Shown here: one piece after another, positions 1-8,544 of the stretch
Layout of the letters: each line of letters starts with the position of its first letter
Numbering within the stretch: the first letter of the stretch is position 1
NCBI GenBank assembly: GCA_964637655.1
Contig: CAZWUZ010000021.1
Span: 1 to 23,308 of the forward strand
DNA from: CAZWUZ01 sp964637655 [NCBI: uncultured bacterium]
Lineage (GTDB): Bacteria; DAOPZR01
Length of the DNA stretch: 23,308 nt
Direction of reading: 5' to 3'
Notes under the pieces: generated by a model
The model's input: the letters and a program-made list of their open reading frames with translations, nothing else
What the model was told of the DNA's origin: nothing
The model's database searches: none
Program-made: the position numbers and the translations under genes

Positions 1-897
1 CAGCAACCGGCAGTGGAACCGCTGAGCGCGGCGGGGGAATGGCAGCTCTGGCTGCTGCCACTGGTTTTCCTGTGGCCGCTGCTGCAGCTGCTGCGGCAGG
101 CGGGCCTGCCCGCGTACCGGGCGCTGGCAGCAGCAGTCGTAGTTATGGCGCTGTTGGCGGGAGTACTCTGGTGGTGGTACCAGGACGCGGCGCTCTTTTT
201 GGTCGCCCCGCTGCTCGCCTGCCTGAGTATCCCGGCGGCGGCGGTTATGGTGCTGCCGCCGCTGACCGCCGGCCGCTACGCCGGCGGACGCGGGGTGCTG
301 CTGGTCTTCGCGCGCACCGGCGGAGCGCTGCTGCTGGTTTTTGCCGGCGGCCTTCTCACCTATGTGCCGCTGACGCTGCTGGCGGAGCGCGCGCGGGAAC
401 TGACGGTGCTGGCCGCGGCACTGCCGGCGCTTCCGACGCTGTGGCGCCTTGCCCTGCTGCTGTCGCTGCTGCTGCTCGCGTGGCTGCTGCAGCGGCGGCT
501 GCTGCCCGGGCATGACTGGCGCACGCCGCTCACCGTCGCGCATCTCGCGCTGCTGCTCCCCGCGGCGCTGCTGCTCTACCTCGCACGCGCCTGGCCGGGC
601 GCGGCCCCGCCTTCCACCTGGGTTATCGTCGCGGTGTACGGCGGGGTGCTGGCGCTCATGCTCTTTTTCCTGCTGTCGCTGATCGGGCGGCTGCGGGCAG
701 CGCTGGCCTGCGGGTTGCTCGGCGGGTTCGGCATGGCGGCGCTGCTCACGCTGTTCCTGCCGGCGGGCCTGCACACTTCCCTGCTTGCTGCTTATCTGTC
801 GGTGACACTCACACCCGCGCTGTTGCTGGCCGCGGTGGCGCTGGTGGCGGTGGTCGGCGCGCTCGGTCTCCGCGCCAAGTGGGCGGATATTCCCTGA
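1..897 (+). CDS. Polytopic membrane protein of unknown function (5' end possibly cut by window edge)
   Basis: The frame is open from the first base and ends at TGA 895-897. The first in-window start is GTG at 13, with too little upstream sequence to judge a ribosome site, so the true start may lie outside. The product is extremely rich in Leu and Ala, with roughly eight hydrophobic stretches separated by short Arg-containing loops, which fits an inner-membrane protein with many spans. I see no catalytic motif and do not recognise the family. It stands alone before the ftsE promoter, about 100 nt upstream of the division genes, so it is probably not in their operon. The frame was chosen over the overlapping + frame because its hydrophobic segments are regular and it runs the whole length to a clean stop. 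Confidence 0.7.
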   Translation, partial: QQPAVEPLSAAGEWQLWLLPLVFLWPLLQLLRQAGLPAYRALAAAVVVMALLAGVLWWWYQDAALFLVAPLLACLSIPAAAVMVLPPLTAGRYAGGRGVLLVFARTGGALLLVFAGGLLTYVPLTLLAERARELTVLAAALPALPTLWRLALLLSLLLLAWLLQRRLLPGHDWRTPLTVAHLALLLPAALLLYLARAWPGAAPPSTWVIVAVYGGVLALMLFFLLSLIGRLRAALACGLLGGFGMAALLTLFLPAGLHTSLLAAYLSVTLTPALLLAAVALVAVVGALGLRAKWADIP

Positions 898-940
898 CCC
901 GCGCAACCATTCCCGTTTCCCGCCTGTCCCATCCAATTAG

Positions 941-970
941 TTGCATGACCGGGGCGAAGAATGCTATAAT
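941..970 (+). promoter_or_regulatory. Sigma70-like promoter of the ftsEX operon
   Basis: TTGCAT at 941-946 and a perfect TATAAT at 965-970 are separated by 18 nt. A GGGAGGGG ribosome site lies at 984-991, just before the GTG start of ftsE at 997. The predicted transcript start is near 977, giving a short leader of about 20 nt. Confidence 0.7.
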
Positions 971-996
971 CAGCTATTCCCTCGGGAGGGGAAACG

Positions 997-1665
997 GTGA
1001 TCAAACTGTTCCAGGTCAGCAAGCGGTACGGGCGTGACGCGGCGCTGACCGACCTGTCATTGCATATCCGGCCGGGCGAGTTCGTTTTTCTCACCGGGCC
1101 GTCGGGCGCGGGGAAGACGACCCTGCTGCGTCTGCTCTTCCGCCATGAACTGCCGAGTGCGGGACAACTGCTCGTCGACGGGCGGCAGGTGCCGCGCCTG
1201 AAGCGGCACCAGGTGCCGTACCACCGGCGCGGACTCGGCGTCGTTTTCCAGGATTTCAAACTGCTGGCGGGCAAGACGGTGATTGACAATGTCGGCTTCC
1301 CGCTGCGCGTGCGCGGCGTGCCGGTGCTGGAGATGCGCAGCCGCGCCTACCTGCTGCTGCAGCAGATGGGACTGGCGGACAAGCGCAACTACTATCCGCG
1401 CCAGCTGTCCGGCGGCGAGCAGCAGCGGGTGGCGGTGGCGCGCGCGCTGATCACCAACCCGAAAATCGTGCTGGCCGACGAGCCGACGGGCAACCTCGAC
1501 GCCGCGGTGGCGGTCGAGGTGCTCAAACTGCTGGTTGAGGCCAAGCGGCGGGGCGCGACGGTGGTGGTGGCGACGCACAACCCCAACCTGGTGGCGAGCG
1601 TCCGCCCGCGGCGGCTGCTCGAACTCGAGGCGGGGCGGCTGGTGCGTGACGAGGTGCAGGCATGA
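997..1665 (+). CDS. ftsE: Cell division ATP-binding protein FtsE
   Basis: ABC-type ATPase of 222 residues, the normal FtsE length. Visible motifs are Walker A (GPSGAGKTT, about residues 36-44), the signature LSGGEQQRV, Walker B with the E-P-T-G-N-L-D run typical of the FtsE/LolD/MacB group, and the switch His in ATHN. FtsE powers FtsX at the cytoplasmic face and controls septal peptidoglycan hydrolases. The GTG start is supported by a purine-rich GGGAGGGG about 6 nt upstream. Its stop overlaps the ftsX start (ATGA), indicating translational coupling. Partnership with ftsX and an EnvC homologue makes the FtsE assignment firm over other ABC ATPases. Confidence 0.96.
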   Translation: MIKLFQVSKRYGRDAALTDLSLHIRPGEFVFLTGPSGAGKTTLLRLLFRHELPSAGQLLVDGRQVPRLKRHQVPYHRRGLGVVFQDFKLLAGKTVIDNVGFPLRVRGVPVLEMRSRAYLLLQQMGLADKRNYYPRQLSGGEQQRVAVARALITNPKIVLADEPTGNLDAAVAVEVLKLLVEAKRRGATVVVATHNPNLVASVRPRRLLELEAGRLVRDEVQA

Positions 1666-2567
1666 AGGAGTCGCGGCTGCATTTGTGGCGCGCTTACCTG
1701 CACGAGGCGGCGGACAACCTGCGCCGCGGCGGGTGGGTGACCGTTTCCGCCATCGTGACAATGACCTTCGCGCTGGTCATCATCGGGCTCTTTTTCCTCC
1801 TCTCGGTCAACCTCGAACAGATGCTGGTCGACATCCGCAGCAAGTCGCTGGTCATCGTCTACCTCGAGGAACGGGTCGGGCCGCAGCAGCAGGAGGCGCT
1901 GCTGACGCAGGTGCGCGCGCTTCCCGGGGTGAAACAGGTGACGCCGGTCTCCAAGGAGGAAAACCTGCGGCGTTTCCGCGAGTCGCTGGGGGAGAACCGC
2001 GACATACTCGGCGCGCTCGACGGCAACCCGCTCCCCGCGTCGCTCGAACTGCAGGTGAGCGAGGACGAGCATTTCGACGTCCCCGCGCTGGCCGCGCAGC
2101 TGAGCGTGCTCGACGGGGTCGAGGAGGTCAACTACGGCAGCGAGGTGCTCGAGACGATCAAGCAGCTGGCGACAGGTATCCGCCTGGTCATCCTCATTCT
2201 CGGGACGGTCTTCGGGCTGGCGGCGCTCTTCATCATCACCAGCACGATCAAGATCACCGTGCTGGCGCGACGCGACGAGGTCGAGGTGATGCGCTTAGTC
2301 GGCGCCACCGACTGGTACATCCGCTGGCCCTATTTTCTCGAGGGGCTGCTGCAGGGGCTGGTGGCGGCGCTGCTCGCCATGGCGCTCCTCTACGGGGTCT
2401 ACCGCGTGCTGCTGTGGAAATTCGCGGTGCTGCCGTTCCTCCCCGTGGCGCTGACCTTTTTCTCGCTGACCCTGTGCGGCCAGCTGGTGCTCATCGGGGC
2501 GGCCATCGGCGGCGGCGGCGCGCTCTTCGCGCTGCGCCACGTGCTGCGCGAGGAATGTGCGGAATGA
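1662..2567 (+). CDS. ftsX: Cell division ABC transporter permease FtsX
   Basis: A 301-residue membrane protein with FtsX architecture. It has an N-terminal cytoplasmic stretch, a first transmembrane helix at about residues 28-50, a periplasmic domain of roughly 120 residues containing the [18 protein letters not shown] segment typical of FtsX, then three more helices in the last 130 residues. FtsX transmits ATP-driven movement of FtsE to periplasmic amidase activators of the EnvC type, and such a gene follows directly. The start overlaps the ftsE stop by four bases (ATGA) and its own stop overlaps the next ATG in the same way, so the three genes are translationally coupled. Confidence 0.96.
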   Translation: MKESRLHLWRAYLHEAADNLRRGGWVTVSAIVTMTFALVIIGLFFLLSVNLEQMLVDIRSKSLVIVYLEERVGPQQQEALLTQVRALPGVKQVTPVSKEENLRRFRESLGENRDILGALDGNPLPASLELQVSEDEHFDVPALAAQLSVLDGVEEVNYGSEVLETIKQLATGIRLVILILGTVFGLAALFIITSTIKITVLARRDEVEVMRLVGATDWYIRWPYFLEGLLQGLVAALLAMALLYGVYRVLLWKFAVLPFLPVALTFFSLTLCGQLVLIGAAIGGGGALFALRHVLREECAE

Positions 2568-3718
2568 GCAACCGGCTGCTGCTGCTGGCGCTGCTGCTGC
2601 TGCTCCCCGTGGCGGTGACGGGGGCGAGCGTGCAGCAGGACCAGCAGCAGCTGGACCGCACCAACGCCGACATCCGCGCCGCCGAGGCGCGGGTGGCGGA
2701 ACTGCGCGCGCGCGCGGGGAGCATGGAAAAGGTTATCCCGCAGCGGCGTGCCGAGGTGGCGCAGGTCGAGGAAAAACGGGCGCAGACGACGCGGCAGCTG
2801 CAGGCGCTGACCGCGGAGAAGGACGCGGCGCAGCGCGAGTTCAACGAGGGAACGCGCAAGGTGACGGAGCGGCAGGGCGTGCTGGCGCGGCGCGTGCGCG
2901 CCATCTACAAGCGCGGCGGCACCGCCGCCTACTGGCAGACGCTCTTCGCGGCGAAGGATTTCGGCGACCTCCTCCGGCGCTTCCGTTTCCTGCGGCTGAT
3001 CATGGCGCACGACGCGGAACTGATTCGCGACCTGCGGGCGGAGCGCCTGCGGCTCGACGGTGAGAAGCGCAAACTCGAGGCGCGCGTGGCGGAAATCGCC
3101 GCGGTCAAGACGCAGCAGGACGGCGACAAGCGCGTGGTTGAACGCAAGAAGAAGGAACTGGAAATCGCCCTCGCGCAGGTCAACCGCCAGCGCGGCGAAG
3201 AGGAACGGAAAATCGCCAATTTGCGCGCGGCGGCGCGGCAGTTGCAGGCGGCGATCGATGCGGCCATCCGCGCGGCACGGGAGCAGGGAAGCGGCCCGGT
3301 GGCGGCGGTGCGCGGTGGCAGCTATCCATGGCCGCTGCGCGGCAGCGGACGGGCGCAGGTCATCCGCGCCTTCGGCGCCTATCGGCACCCGGAATACAAC
3401 GCCATGGTCGCCAACAAAGGTATTGATATTGCCGCGCCGGCGGGGGCGGACGTGCTCGCCATCGGCGCGGGGAAGGTGGCGGCGGCGCAGGAGATGACGG
3501 GGAACGGGCGCGTGGTCATCATCGACCACGGCGGTAAGCTCTTCTCGGTCTATTCGTATCTGGCGCGGATCGGCGTCGTGGTCGGCGCGCGGGTGACGGC
3601 GGGCCAGGTGCTCGGCACAGTCGGCCTGCGTCCTGACGATGGGCGGAGCGCACTTCACCTCGAGACGTACGCAGATACCGACGCGCAGAACCCGCTGACC
3701 TGGCTGCGCAACCAGTAA
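2564..3718 (+). CDS. envC: EnvC-like murein hydrolase activator (degenerate LytM/M23 domain)
   Basis: A 384-residue exported protein. Residues 1-22 form a Leu-rich signal peptide ending near VTGA. Residues 25 to about 245 are a highly charged coiled coil, and the last 110 residues are an M23/LytM domain. The zinc-binding residues of active LytM enzymes are not intact: NKGIDI (residues 284-289) has Lys where the first His is expected, SYLA replaces the GHL-type motif, and ALHLE keeps only one His of HLH. This pattern is that of EnvC, which activates amidases instead of cutting peptidoglycan itself and is recruited by FtsX. Its position immediately after ftsX, with an ATGA overlap, supports this. 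A long open frame beginning inside ftsE reads into this gene, but the real start is ATG 2564. Confidence 0.9.
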   Translation: MSNRLLLLALLLLLPVAVTGASVQQDQQQLDRTNADIRAAEARVAELRARAGSMEKVIPQRRAEVAQVEEKRAQTTRQLQALTAEKDAAQREFNEGTRKVTERQGVLARRVRAIYKRGGTAAYWQTLFAAKDFGDLLRRFRFLRLIMAHDAELIRDLRAERLRLDGEKRKLEARVAEIAAVKTQQDGDKRVVERKKKELEIALAQVNRQRGEEERKIANLRAAARQLQAAIDAAIRAAREQGSGPVAAVRGGSYPWPLRGSGRAQVIRAFGAYRHPEYNAMVANKGIDIAAPAGADVLAIGAGKVAAAQEMTGNGRVVIIDHGGKLFSVYSYLARIGVVVGARVTAGQVLGTVGLRPDDGRSALHLETYADTDAQNPLTWLRNQ

Positions 3719-3758
3719 CGAATACCACCGCGCTGCGGCGCGGGAAAGTGAGCGAGCA

Positions 3759-5159
3759 ATGAAGACACGCTACAAACTGATGGTGCTGGCGCTGGTGACC
3801 CTGTTCACCCTCGGGGTACTCAATTCGCGGCTCGAGGCGGGGACCGGCTCCTTTTACCAGTACCTGCGCCTGTTCAACGAGGTGCTCAAGCGGGTGCAGG
3901 ACACCTATGTCGATGAAACCGGGGTGACCCCGGAGAAACTGATGGTCGGCGCCATCAACGGCATGCTCGCGTCGCTCAACGACCCCTACACGCGGCTCAT
4001 CCCGCCGCAGAACTACGAAGAGGTGCGCGAGGATTCGGTCGGCGAGTTCGGCGGCCTGGGCATCGTCGTCACCATGCGCGACGAAATGATCACCATCGTC
4101 TCGCCGATGGCGGGCACGCCGGCGTTCAGCGTCGGCCTGCTTCCCGGCGACCGCATCATCGAGATCGACGGCGTGTCGACGGCGGGGATGGAACTGAACG
4201 CGGCGGTCAAGAAGATGCGCGGCCGCCCGGGGACGCGCGTGGTGCTGACCATCCGTCGCGACGGCAGCGAGGATTTTCCCGTCACCGTCGAACGCGCCAA
4301 TATCAAGCACCGCACGGTGGAGCATCAGGACCTCGGGGACGGCATCGGGTATATCCGGCTCAACCAGTTCAACGAGCATGCGGGCATCGACATCCGCGCA
4401 GCGCTGGCGGAACTGCCGGCGGGTGACGACCTGCACGGACTGATTTTCGACCTGCGCAACAATCCGGGCGGACTCTACGACGAGGCGGGGATTGTCGCCG
4501 ACGTGTTCATGGACAGCGGCATCGTCGTCTACACCAAGGGGCGGGACGGGGTGCGCCGGCGCGAAATCCGCGCGCAGAACGACCGCAACGAGCCGGGTGT
4601 GCCGCTGGTCATCCTCATCAACAACGGCACGGCGAGCGCGGCGGAGATTGTCACGGGCGCGCTCAAGGACTGCGGGCGGGCGACGGTCATCGGCACGCGC
4701 TCGTTCGGCAAGGGCGTGGTGCAGTCGGTCACCAATGTCTCGCTCAATTACGGACTGGCAGTGACGACGGAACGCTACTACACCCCGTCGGGGATCTGTA
4801 TCGACAAGCAGGGCATCGCCCCGCACTACACGGTGACCGCCGACGACATCGCCGACAGCTCGGTGCGCGCGCTGGTGCTGCTCAACGGCAACGACACCTT
4901 CATCCAGTTTGTCAACCGCCTGCCCGGGTACAGCGACGAGGCGCTGGCTGATTTGCGCCGCCTGCTGCAGCGCGAGGGGCTGGAACTCCCCGACCGCCTG
5001 CTGCGCTGGACGCTGCACAACCAGCTGGCGGTGCGGGAAGGGCGTGCCTTTGTCGGCGACCTGGCCACCGACCGGCAGCTGCGCGTGGCCCACGAGTTCC
5101 TGCGCGGCACCGTGCCGGTCAGCGAGGACGGTAGCGACACCACGCCGGTCAACAACTAA
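3759..5159 (+). CDS. ctpA: C-terminal processing protease, S41 family (CtpA/Prc type)
   Basis: A 466-residue periplasmic serine protease. An N-terminal hydrophobic segment (residues 6-21) acts as signal or anchor. A PDZ domain covers about residues 85-175 (FGGLGIVV, GDRIIEIDG) and the S41 protease domain about 190-370. The catalytic Ser is S293 in NNGTASAAE, and the Lys of the Ser-Lys dyad is K318 in GTRSFGKG. These proteases trim periplasmic proteins and often regulate cell-wall hydrolases, which fits the FtsEX-EnvC neighbourhood. It starts 40 nt after the EnvC-like gene with only a weak AAAGTGAG-like ribosome site. The residues beyond about 380 form a helical tail. Confidence 0.94.
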   Translation: MKTRYKLMVLALVTLFTLGVLNSRLEAGTGSFYQYLRLFNEVLKRVQDTYVDETGVTPEKLMVGAINGMLASLNDPYTRLIPPQNYEEVREDSVGEFGGLGIVVTMRDEMITIVSPMAGTPAFSVGLLPGDRIIEIDGVSTAGMELNAAVKKMRGRPGTRVVLTIRRDGSEDFPVTVERANIKHRTVEHQDLGDGIGYIRLNQFNEHAGIDIRAALAELPAGDDLHGLIFDLRNNPGGLYDEAGIVADVFMDSGIVVYTKGRDGVRRREIRAQNDRNEPGVPLVILINNGTASAAEIVTGALKDCGRATVIGTRSFGKGVVQSVTNVSLNYGLAVTTERYYTPSGICIDKQGIAPHYTVTADDIADSSVRALVLLNGNDTFIQFVNRLPGYSDEALADLRRLLQREGLELPDRLLRWTLHNQLAVREGRAFVGDLATDRQLRVAHEFLRGTVPVSEDGSDTTPVNN

Positions 5160-5164
5160 GCGGC

Positions 5165-6133
5165 ATGGCGCGGCGCACGAAACGGAAGAGCGGCGCGGGG
5201 AAACTGCTGCTCGTTCTCTTTCTGCTGGCGGCGTTCGGTACCGGCTGGTATCTCGGCAGCCGCGGCGGCGAGGGGACACCCGCAGCGGAAAGCGTGACGG
5301 ATGATACCGCCCCGGCAGTAGCGGCCGAGGGGCCGGACCCGGCCGTGGCGGCAGAACCGGCAGTTGCCGCACGGCCTGCCGCGGCCCGCCCGGCTCCCGC
5401 GCGGGCCGCGGGCACGCCGGCACCAGCGGGTCCGGCGCCGCTGCCGCAGGCGCAGGCGGGGGCGAAACTCGCCATCGTCCTCGACGATTGCGGACAGAAC
5501 CTGCTGCGCCTCGACGAGGTGCTGGCGCTGCCGTTTCCTGTGACGCTGGCCATCCTGCCGCAGCAACCGCAGTCGGGTGAGACCGCGCGTCGCGCGCGGG
5601 CGGCGGGGAAACCGTACATCCTGCATCAGCCGATGGAACCGCTGGCACCAGAGGGTGGTGGTGCCCCCAACCCCGGGCCCGGGGCGCTGACCGTGGCCAC
5701 GGCCGCGGCGGCGGTCGACGGCGTGCTCGCCGCCAACCTTGCGTCGACCGGTGAGCCGCGCGGCTTCAACAACCACATGGGTTCGCGCGCCACGGCGGAG
5801 CAGACCCTGATGACAGCGCTGATGGCGTCGGCGAAACGGCGCGGCCTGTTTTTTCTCGATTCGTGGACGTCACCGCAGTCGGTGGCGTTGAGCAGCGCGC
5901 AGGCGGCGGGGGTGCCCGCGGTGCGCAACCGCGTCTTCCTCGACAACCGCGATGACTACGGGTATATCGACGACCAGCTGCAGCGCGCGGCGACGCTGGC
6001 GGTGGCCGGACAGGAAATCGTCGCCATCGGGCATATCACGCGGCAGCAGACCTGGCGCGTGCTGCGTGACCGTCATGCCTGGCTGCGCGCTGCCGGCATC
6101 GAACTGGTCGCGGCTGCCGACCTCGCGCGATGA
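5165..6133 (+). CDS. Divergent polysaccharide deacetylase (YibQ family)
   Basis: A 322-residue protein with a membrane anchor at about 13-31, an Ala/Pro-rich flexible linker at about 40-98 and a NodB-like divergent deacetylase domain from about 100 to 320. Key landmarks are IVLDDCG (D107, D108), ILHQPMEP, NNHMGSRAT, FLDSWTSP and a late IGHIT His. In characterised Gram-negative genomes this family commonly sits next to envC/ctpA-type genes, as here. It probably acts in the periplasm on peptidoglycan or another glycan, but the substrate is not established. The start lies 5 nt after the ctpA stop, and the stop overlaps the tsaD start (ATGA). Confidence 0.9.
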   Translation: MARRTKRKSGAGKLLLVLFLLAAFGTGWYLGSRGGEGTPAAESVTDDTAPAVAAEGPDPAVAAEPAVAARPAAARPAPARAAGTPAPAGPAPLPQAQAGAKLAIVLDDCGQNLLRLDEVLALPFPVTLAILPQQPQSGETARRARAAGKPYILHQPMEPLAPEGGGAPNPGPGALTVATAAAAVDGVLAANLASTGEPRGFNNHMGSRATAEQTLMTALMASAKRRGLFFLDSWTSPQSVALSSAQAAGVPAVRNRVFLDNRDDYGYIDDQLQRAATLAVAGQEIVAIGHITRQQTWRVLRDRHAWLRAAGIELVAAADLAR

Positions 6134-7122
6134 TCGTTCTCGGCATCGAATCGAGTTGTGACGAGAGCGCGGTCGCGCTGGTGCGCGACGGGCGCACGGT
6201 GCTCGCCGAAGGCGTGGCGTCGCAGGTCGCGGCGCATCAGCCCTACGGGGGCGTCGTGCCGGAACTCGCGGCGCGTCATCACGGCAGCGCGCTGCCGCTG
6301 CTGCAGGAACAGGTCTGGCGTGACGCGGGCTGGGGGGCACACGACCGCCCCGACCTCATTGCCGTCACGCACGGGCCCGGGCTCCTCTCGTCGCTCAACA
6401 CGGGCATTGCCTGGGCGCTCGGACTGAGCGCCGCGTGGCAGGTGCCGGTCATCGGGGTCAACCATCTCGATGCGCACCTGCATGTCGCCGCCGGCCCGGA
6501 TTTTCCCTTCCCCCATCTCGGACTGCTCGTCTCGGGCGGGCACACGCTGCTGGTGCTGCGGCATGACCCGTTCCGCAGCGACCTGCTCGGCGAGACCATC
6601 GATGACGCGGTGGGTGAGGCCTATGACAAGGTCGCGCGGCTGCTCGGGCTCGGCTATCCCGGCGGCCCGGCGGTCGACAAACTCGCGGCGACCGGGAATC
6701 CGCGCGCGGTGAAATTCACGCCGCCGCAGGTGAAGGGGCGCCCGTATGACGTGAGTTTATCGGGACTCAAGACCGCAGTGCTCTACCTGCTGCGCGGACA
6801 GCAGGCGGAGGCGGCGCCCGCGCCGGCGGATGTCTGCGCGTCGTTCCAGCAGACCGTGCTCGAGATGCTGCGCAAGCGCATCGTGCGTGCGGGGGAGGAA
6901 CACCACTGCCGGCGGCTCTGCCTCGGCGGCGGGGTGGCGGCCAACCGCGGCCTGCGCGCGCGCGTCGAGGCGCTGCGCGCCGACGGCTGGGAGGTGGCGC
7001 TGCCGCCGCTCGCCAACTGTCTCGACAACGGGGTGATGATCGCCATGCAGGGACATGTGGTGCACGCCGCCGGGCGCGGCCGCCCGCCCGCCGGCAATCC
7101 CAACCTCCGTTTCGGTGAATGA
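6130..7122 (+). CDS. tsaD: tRNA N6-adenosine threonylcarbamoyltransferase TsaD
   Basis: A 330-residue protein of the ASKHA fold. It transfers the threonylcarbamoyl group onto A37 of ANN-decoding tRNAs, together with TsaB/TsaE in bacteria. Diagnostic motifs are the N-terminus GIESSCDE, the metal ligands H112 and H116 in NHLDAHLH, the glycine-rich LVSGGHT, DDAVGEAYDK, PGGP, and the C-terminal CLGGGVAANRGLR followed by DNGVMIA. Length and motifs match the bacterial family throughout. The ATG overlaps the previous stop (ATGA), so it is read from the same transcript as the envelope genes. Confidence 0.97.
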   Translation: MIVLGIESSCDESAVALVRDGRTVLAEGVASQVAAHQPYGGVVPELAARHHGSALPLLQEQVWRDAGWGAHDRPDLIAVTHGPGLLSSLNTGIAWALGLSAAWQVPVIGVNHLDAHLHVAAGPDFPFPHLGLLVSGGHTLLVLRHDPFRSDLLGETIDDAVGEAYDKVARLLGLGYPGGPAVDKLAATGNPRAVKFTPPQVKGRPYDVSLSGLKTAVLYLLRGQQAEAAPAPADVCASFQQTVLEMLRKRIVRAGEEHHCRRLCLGGGVAANRGLRARVEALRADGWEVALPPLANCLDNGVMIAMQGHVVHAAGRGRPPAGNPNLRFGE

Positions 7123-7142
7123 CCTGGTGCTATTCACATGGT

Positions 7143-7189
7143 TTCCTCTCCCGACGGGAGAGGAAGTCGCGCAGCGACAGGTGAGGGGA
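7143..7189. repeat. Palindromic repeat R1, left of the DUF559 domain
   Basis: TTCCTCTCCC (7143-7152) and GGGAGAGGAA (7156-7165) form a perfect 10-bp hairpin with a 3-nt loop. The unit ends in GTGAGGGGA (7181-7189). That end is the exact inverse of TCCCCTCAC at 7537-7545 on the other side of the DUF559 coding region. The last A is the first base of the DUF559 start codon, so the repeat also supplies its GGTGAGGGG ribosome site. Confidence 0.75.
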
Positions 7190-8544
7190 TGAAGTCAGAT
7201 CTGCGCGCCAGGCAACTGCGCAAGACGGCAACGGAGGCGGAACAGAAACTCTGGCAGGTGCTGCGCGATCGCCGGCTGTGCGGCTGGAAATTCAGAAGAC
7301 AGGTGCTTTGCGGACCGTATGTCCTTGATTTTTACTGCCATGAGCAGCGTCTGGCAATCGAAGTTGATGGCGGGCAACACAATCAAACAGAACAGCATGC
7401 CCGTGACAGGCAACGTACGGATTACCTGCAGGCACAGGGCCTGCGGGTGATGCGTTATTGGAACAATGATGTCCTGCAGAATCTGACGGGGGTGCTTGAA
7501 CACCTGCGCATGCATATGACGGCGAACAGGGATACTTCCCCTCACCCTGACCCTCTCCCGGGGGGAGAGGGGAACAGGCAACAAAGGCGACGGACTGGTG
7601 CTTCCGGCTCTCGTAGTGAGGGGGAGGAGAACAAGAATACACATCATCGATTCGCGGCGTTTGATCTCGGGACCAACTCGCTGCGCATGCTGGTGGCGGA
7701 GTGCGATGGGGCGCAGGTGCGGCCGCTCTGGTCGCGGCTCGACGCCTGCCGCATCGGGGCCGGGCTGCGGCAGACGGGACACCTGTCGGCGGCGGGCTGC
7801 GCGCGCGCACTGGCGACGCTGCAGGCGTGGCTGGCGGATGGTGTGCGTGACGGCATCGTGCCAGTCGGCGGTATCGCCACCGAGGCGGTGCGCAAGGCCG
7901 CCGACGGCGAAGTGTTTCTCGCCACGGTGCGCGCGGCGACCGGGATAACGTTCGAACTCATCAGCGGGGAGCGCGAAGCGGAACTGACCCGTCTCGGGGT
8001 CTGTGCCGCGCTGCCGGAACTGCCGGGCGAACTGCTGATTGCCGACATCGGCGGGGGGAGCACGGAACTGATCCATCGCGACGGGAAAACAGTTGCGGTG
8101 TCGGTGCCGGTCGGCTCGGTGGTGCTGCACGAGGACCACCTGCAGCATGACCCGCCGCGGCCGGAGGAGATGGCGGCGCTGCGCGCGGCGGCGCGGGTGG
8201 CGCTGGCCCCGCATGCCGTGCGCGGCCTGACGGTGGTCGGGGTGGGGGGGACGGTGACGACGCTCGCGGCGCTGGCACAGGCGCTGCCGCAGTACGATCC
8301 CCGCGCGGTGCACGGGGCGCACCTCAGTGCGCGGCACGTCACACGCCTGACGGCGCTGCTGGCGGGGATGACCGCGGCGCAGCGCGCGCTCTTTCCCGGC
8401 CTGACCGAAAACCGCGCCGACATCATCGTGGCGGGGGCGCTCATTCTCGGCGAACTGCTCGACCTGTGCGGCGCGGCGGAGTGCGTCGTGTCGGACAACG
8501 GCATCCTGCTCGGCTACCTCGCGGATTATGCCGCCCGCGCCTGA
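7189..8544 (+). CDS. Chimeric ORF: DUF559 (Vsr-like nuclease fold) fused in frame to Ppx/GppA phosphatase
   Basis: A 451-residue ORF from ATG 7189, preceded by GGTGAGGGG. Residues 1 to about 108 are a complete DUF559 domain (RARQLRKTATEAEQKLW; LDFYCHEQRLAIEVDGGQH with D47, E58, D60 and H64; RVMRYWNNDVL), a family related to Vsr/PD-(D/E)xK nucleases. Residues 111-152 are low-complexity sequence encoded by repeat R2 (SPHPDPLPGGEG). Residues 153-451 are a short-form Ppx/GppA exopolyphosphatase/ppGpp phosphohydrolase (AFDLGTNSLR; IADIGGGSTEL near 284-294; VGVGGTVTTLA). Between residues 111 and 166 no in-frame ATG, GTG or TTG exists, so the phosphatase has no ordinary start of its own. It may be made as a fusion, from an unusual start, or be impaired. 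The 3' end overlaps dus by 17 nt. Confidence 0.8.
   Translation: MKSDLRARQLRKTATEAEQKLWQVLRDRRLCGWKFRRQVLCGPYVLDFYCHEQRLAIEVDGGQHNQTEQHARDRQRTDYLQAQGLRVMRYWNNDVLQNLTGVLEHLRMHMTANRDTSPHPDPLPGGEGNRQQRRRTGASGSRSEGEENKNTHHRFAAFDLGTNSLRMLVAECDGAQVRPLWSRLDACRIGAGLRQTGHLSAAGCARALATLQAWLADGVRDGIVPVGGIATEAVRKAADGEVFLATVRAATGITFELISGEREAELTRLGVCAALPELPGELLIADIGGGSTELIHRDGKTVAVSVPVGSVVLHEDHLQHDPPRPEEMAALRAAARVALAPHAVRGLTVVGVGGTVTTLAALAQALPQYDPRAVHGAHLSARHVTRLTALLAGMTAAQRALFPGLTENRADIIVAGALILGELLDLCGAAECVVSDNGILLGYLADYAARA
7537..7572. repeat. Palindromic repeat R2, inside the DUF559-Ppx ORF
   Basis: TCCCCTCAC (7537-7545) is followed by CCCTCTCCC (7551-7559) and GGGAGAGGG (7563-7571), a 9-bp hairpin with a GGG loop. 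Its left edge is the inverse of the right edge of R1. It is translated in frame as SPHPDPLPGGEG. The sequence to about 7628 remains G-rich and low complexity and resembles no Ppx N-terminus. Confidence 0.75.

Noticed and set aside
1535-2563. Long + frame that begins inside ftsE and reads through ftsX into the EnvC-like gene
   Set aside because: The upstream part is an Arg/Ala-rich shadow of ftsE and ftsX. The gene proper starts at ATG 2564 with a signal peptide.
2399-3658. Long - frame opposite the EnvC-like gene
   Set aside because: His/Arg-rich shadow without recognisable domains. The + strand coiled coil and LytM domain explain the region.
3519-5648. Long - frame opposite ctpA and the deacetylase gene
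   Set aside because: It is open only through codon bias. It shows no start context and no family features, and it covers two well-defined + strand genes.
7138-7188. Upstream ATG at 7138 as start of the DUF559-Ppx ORF
   Set aside because: The added residues are translated repeat R1. ATG 7189 has an adjacent GGTGAGGGG and begins where the DUF559 family normally begins.
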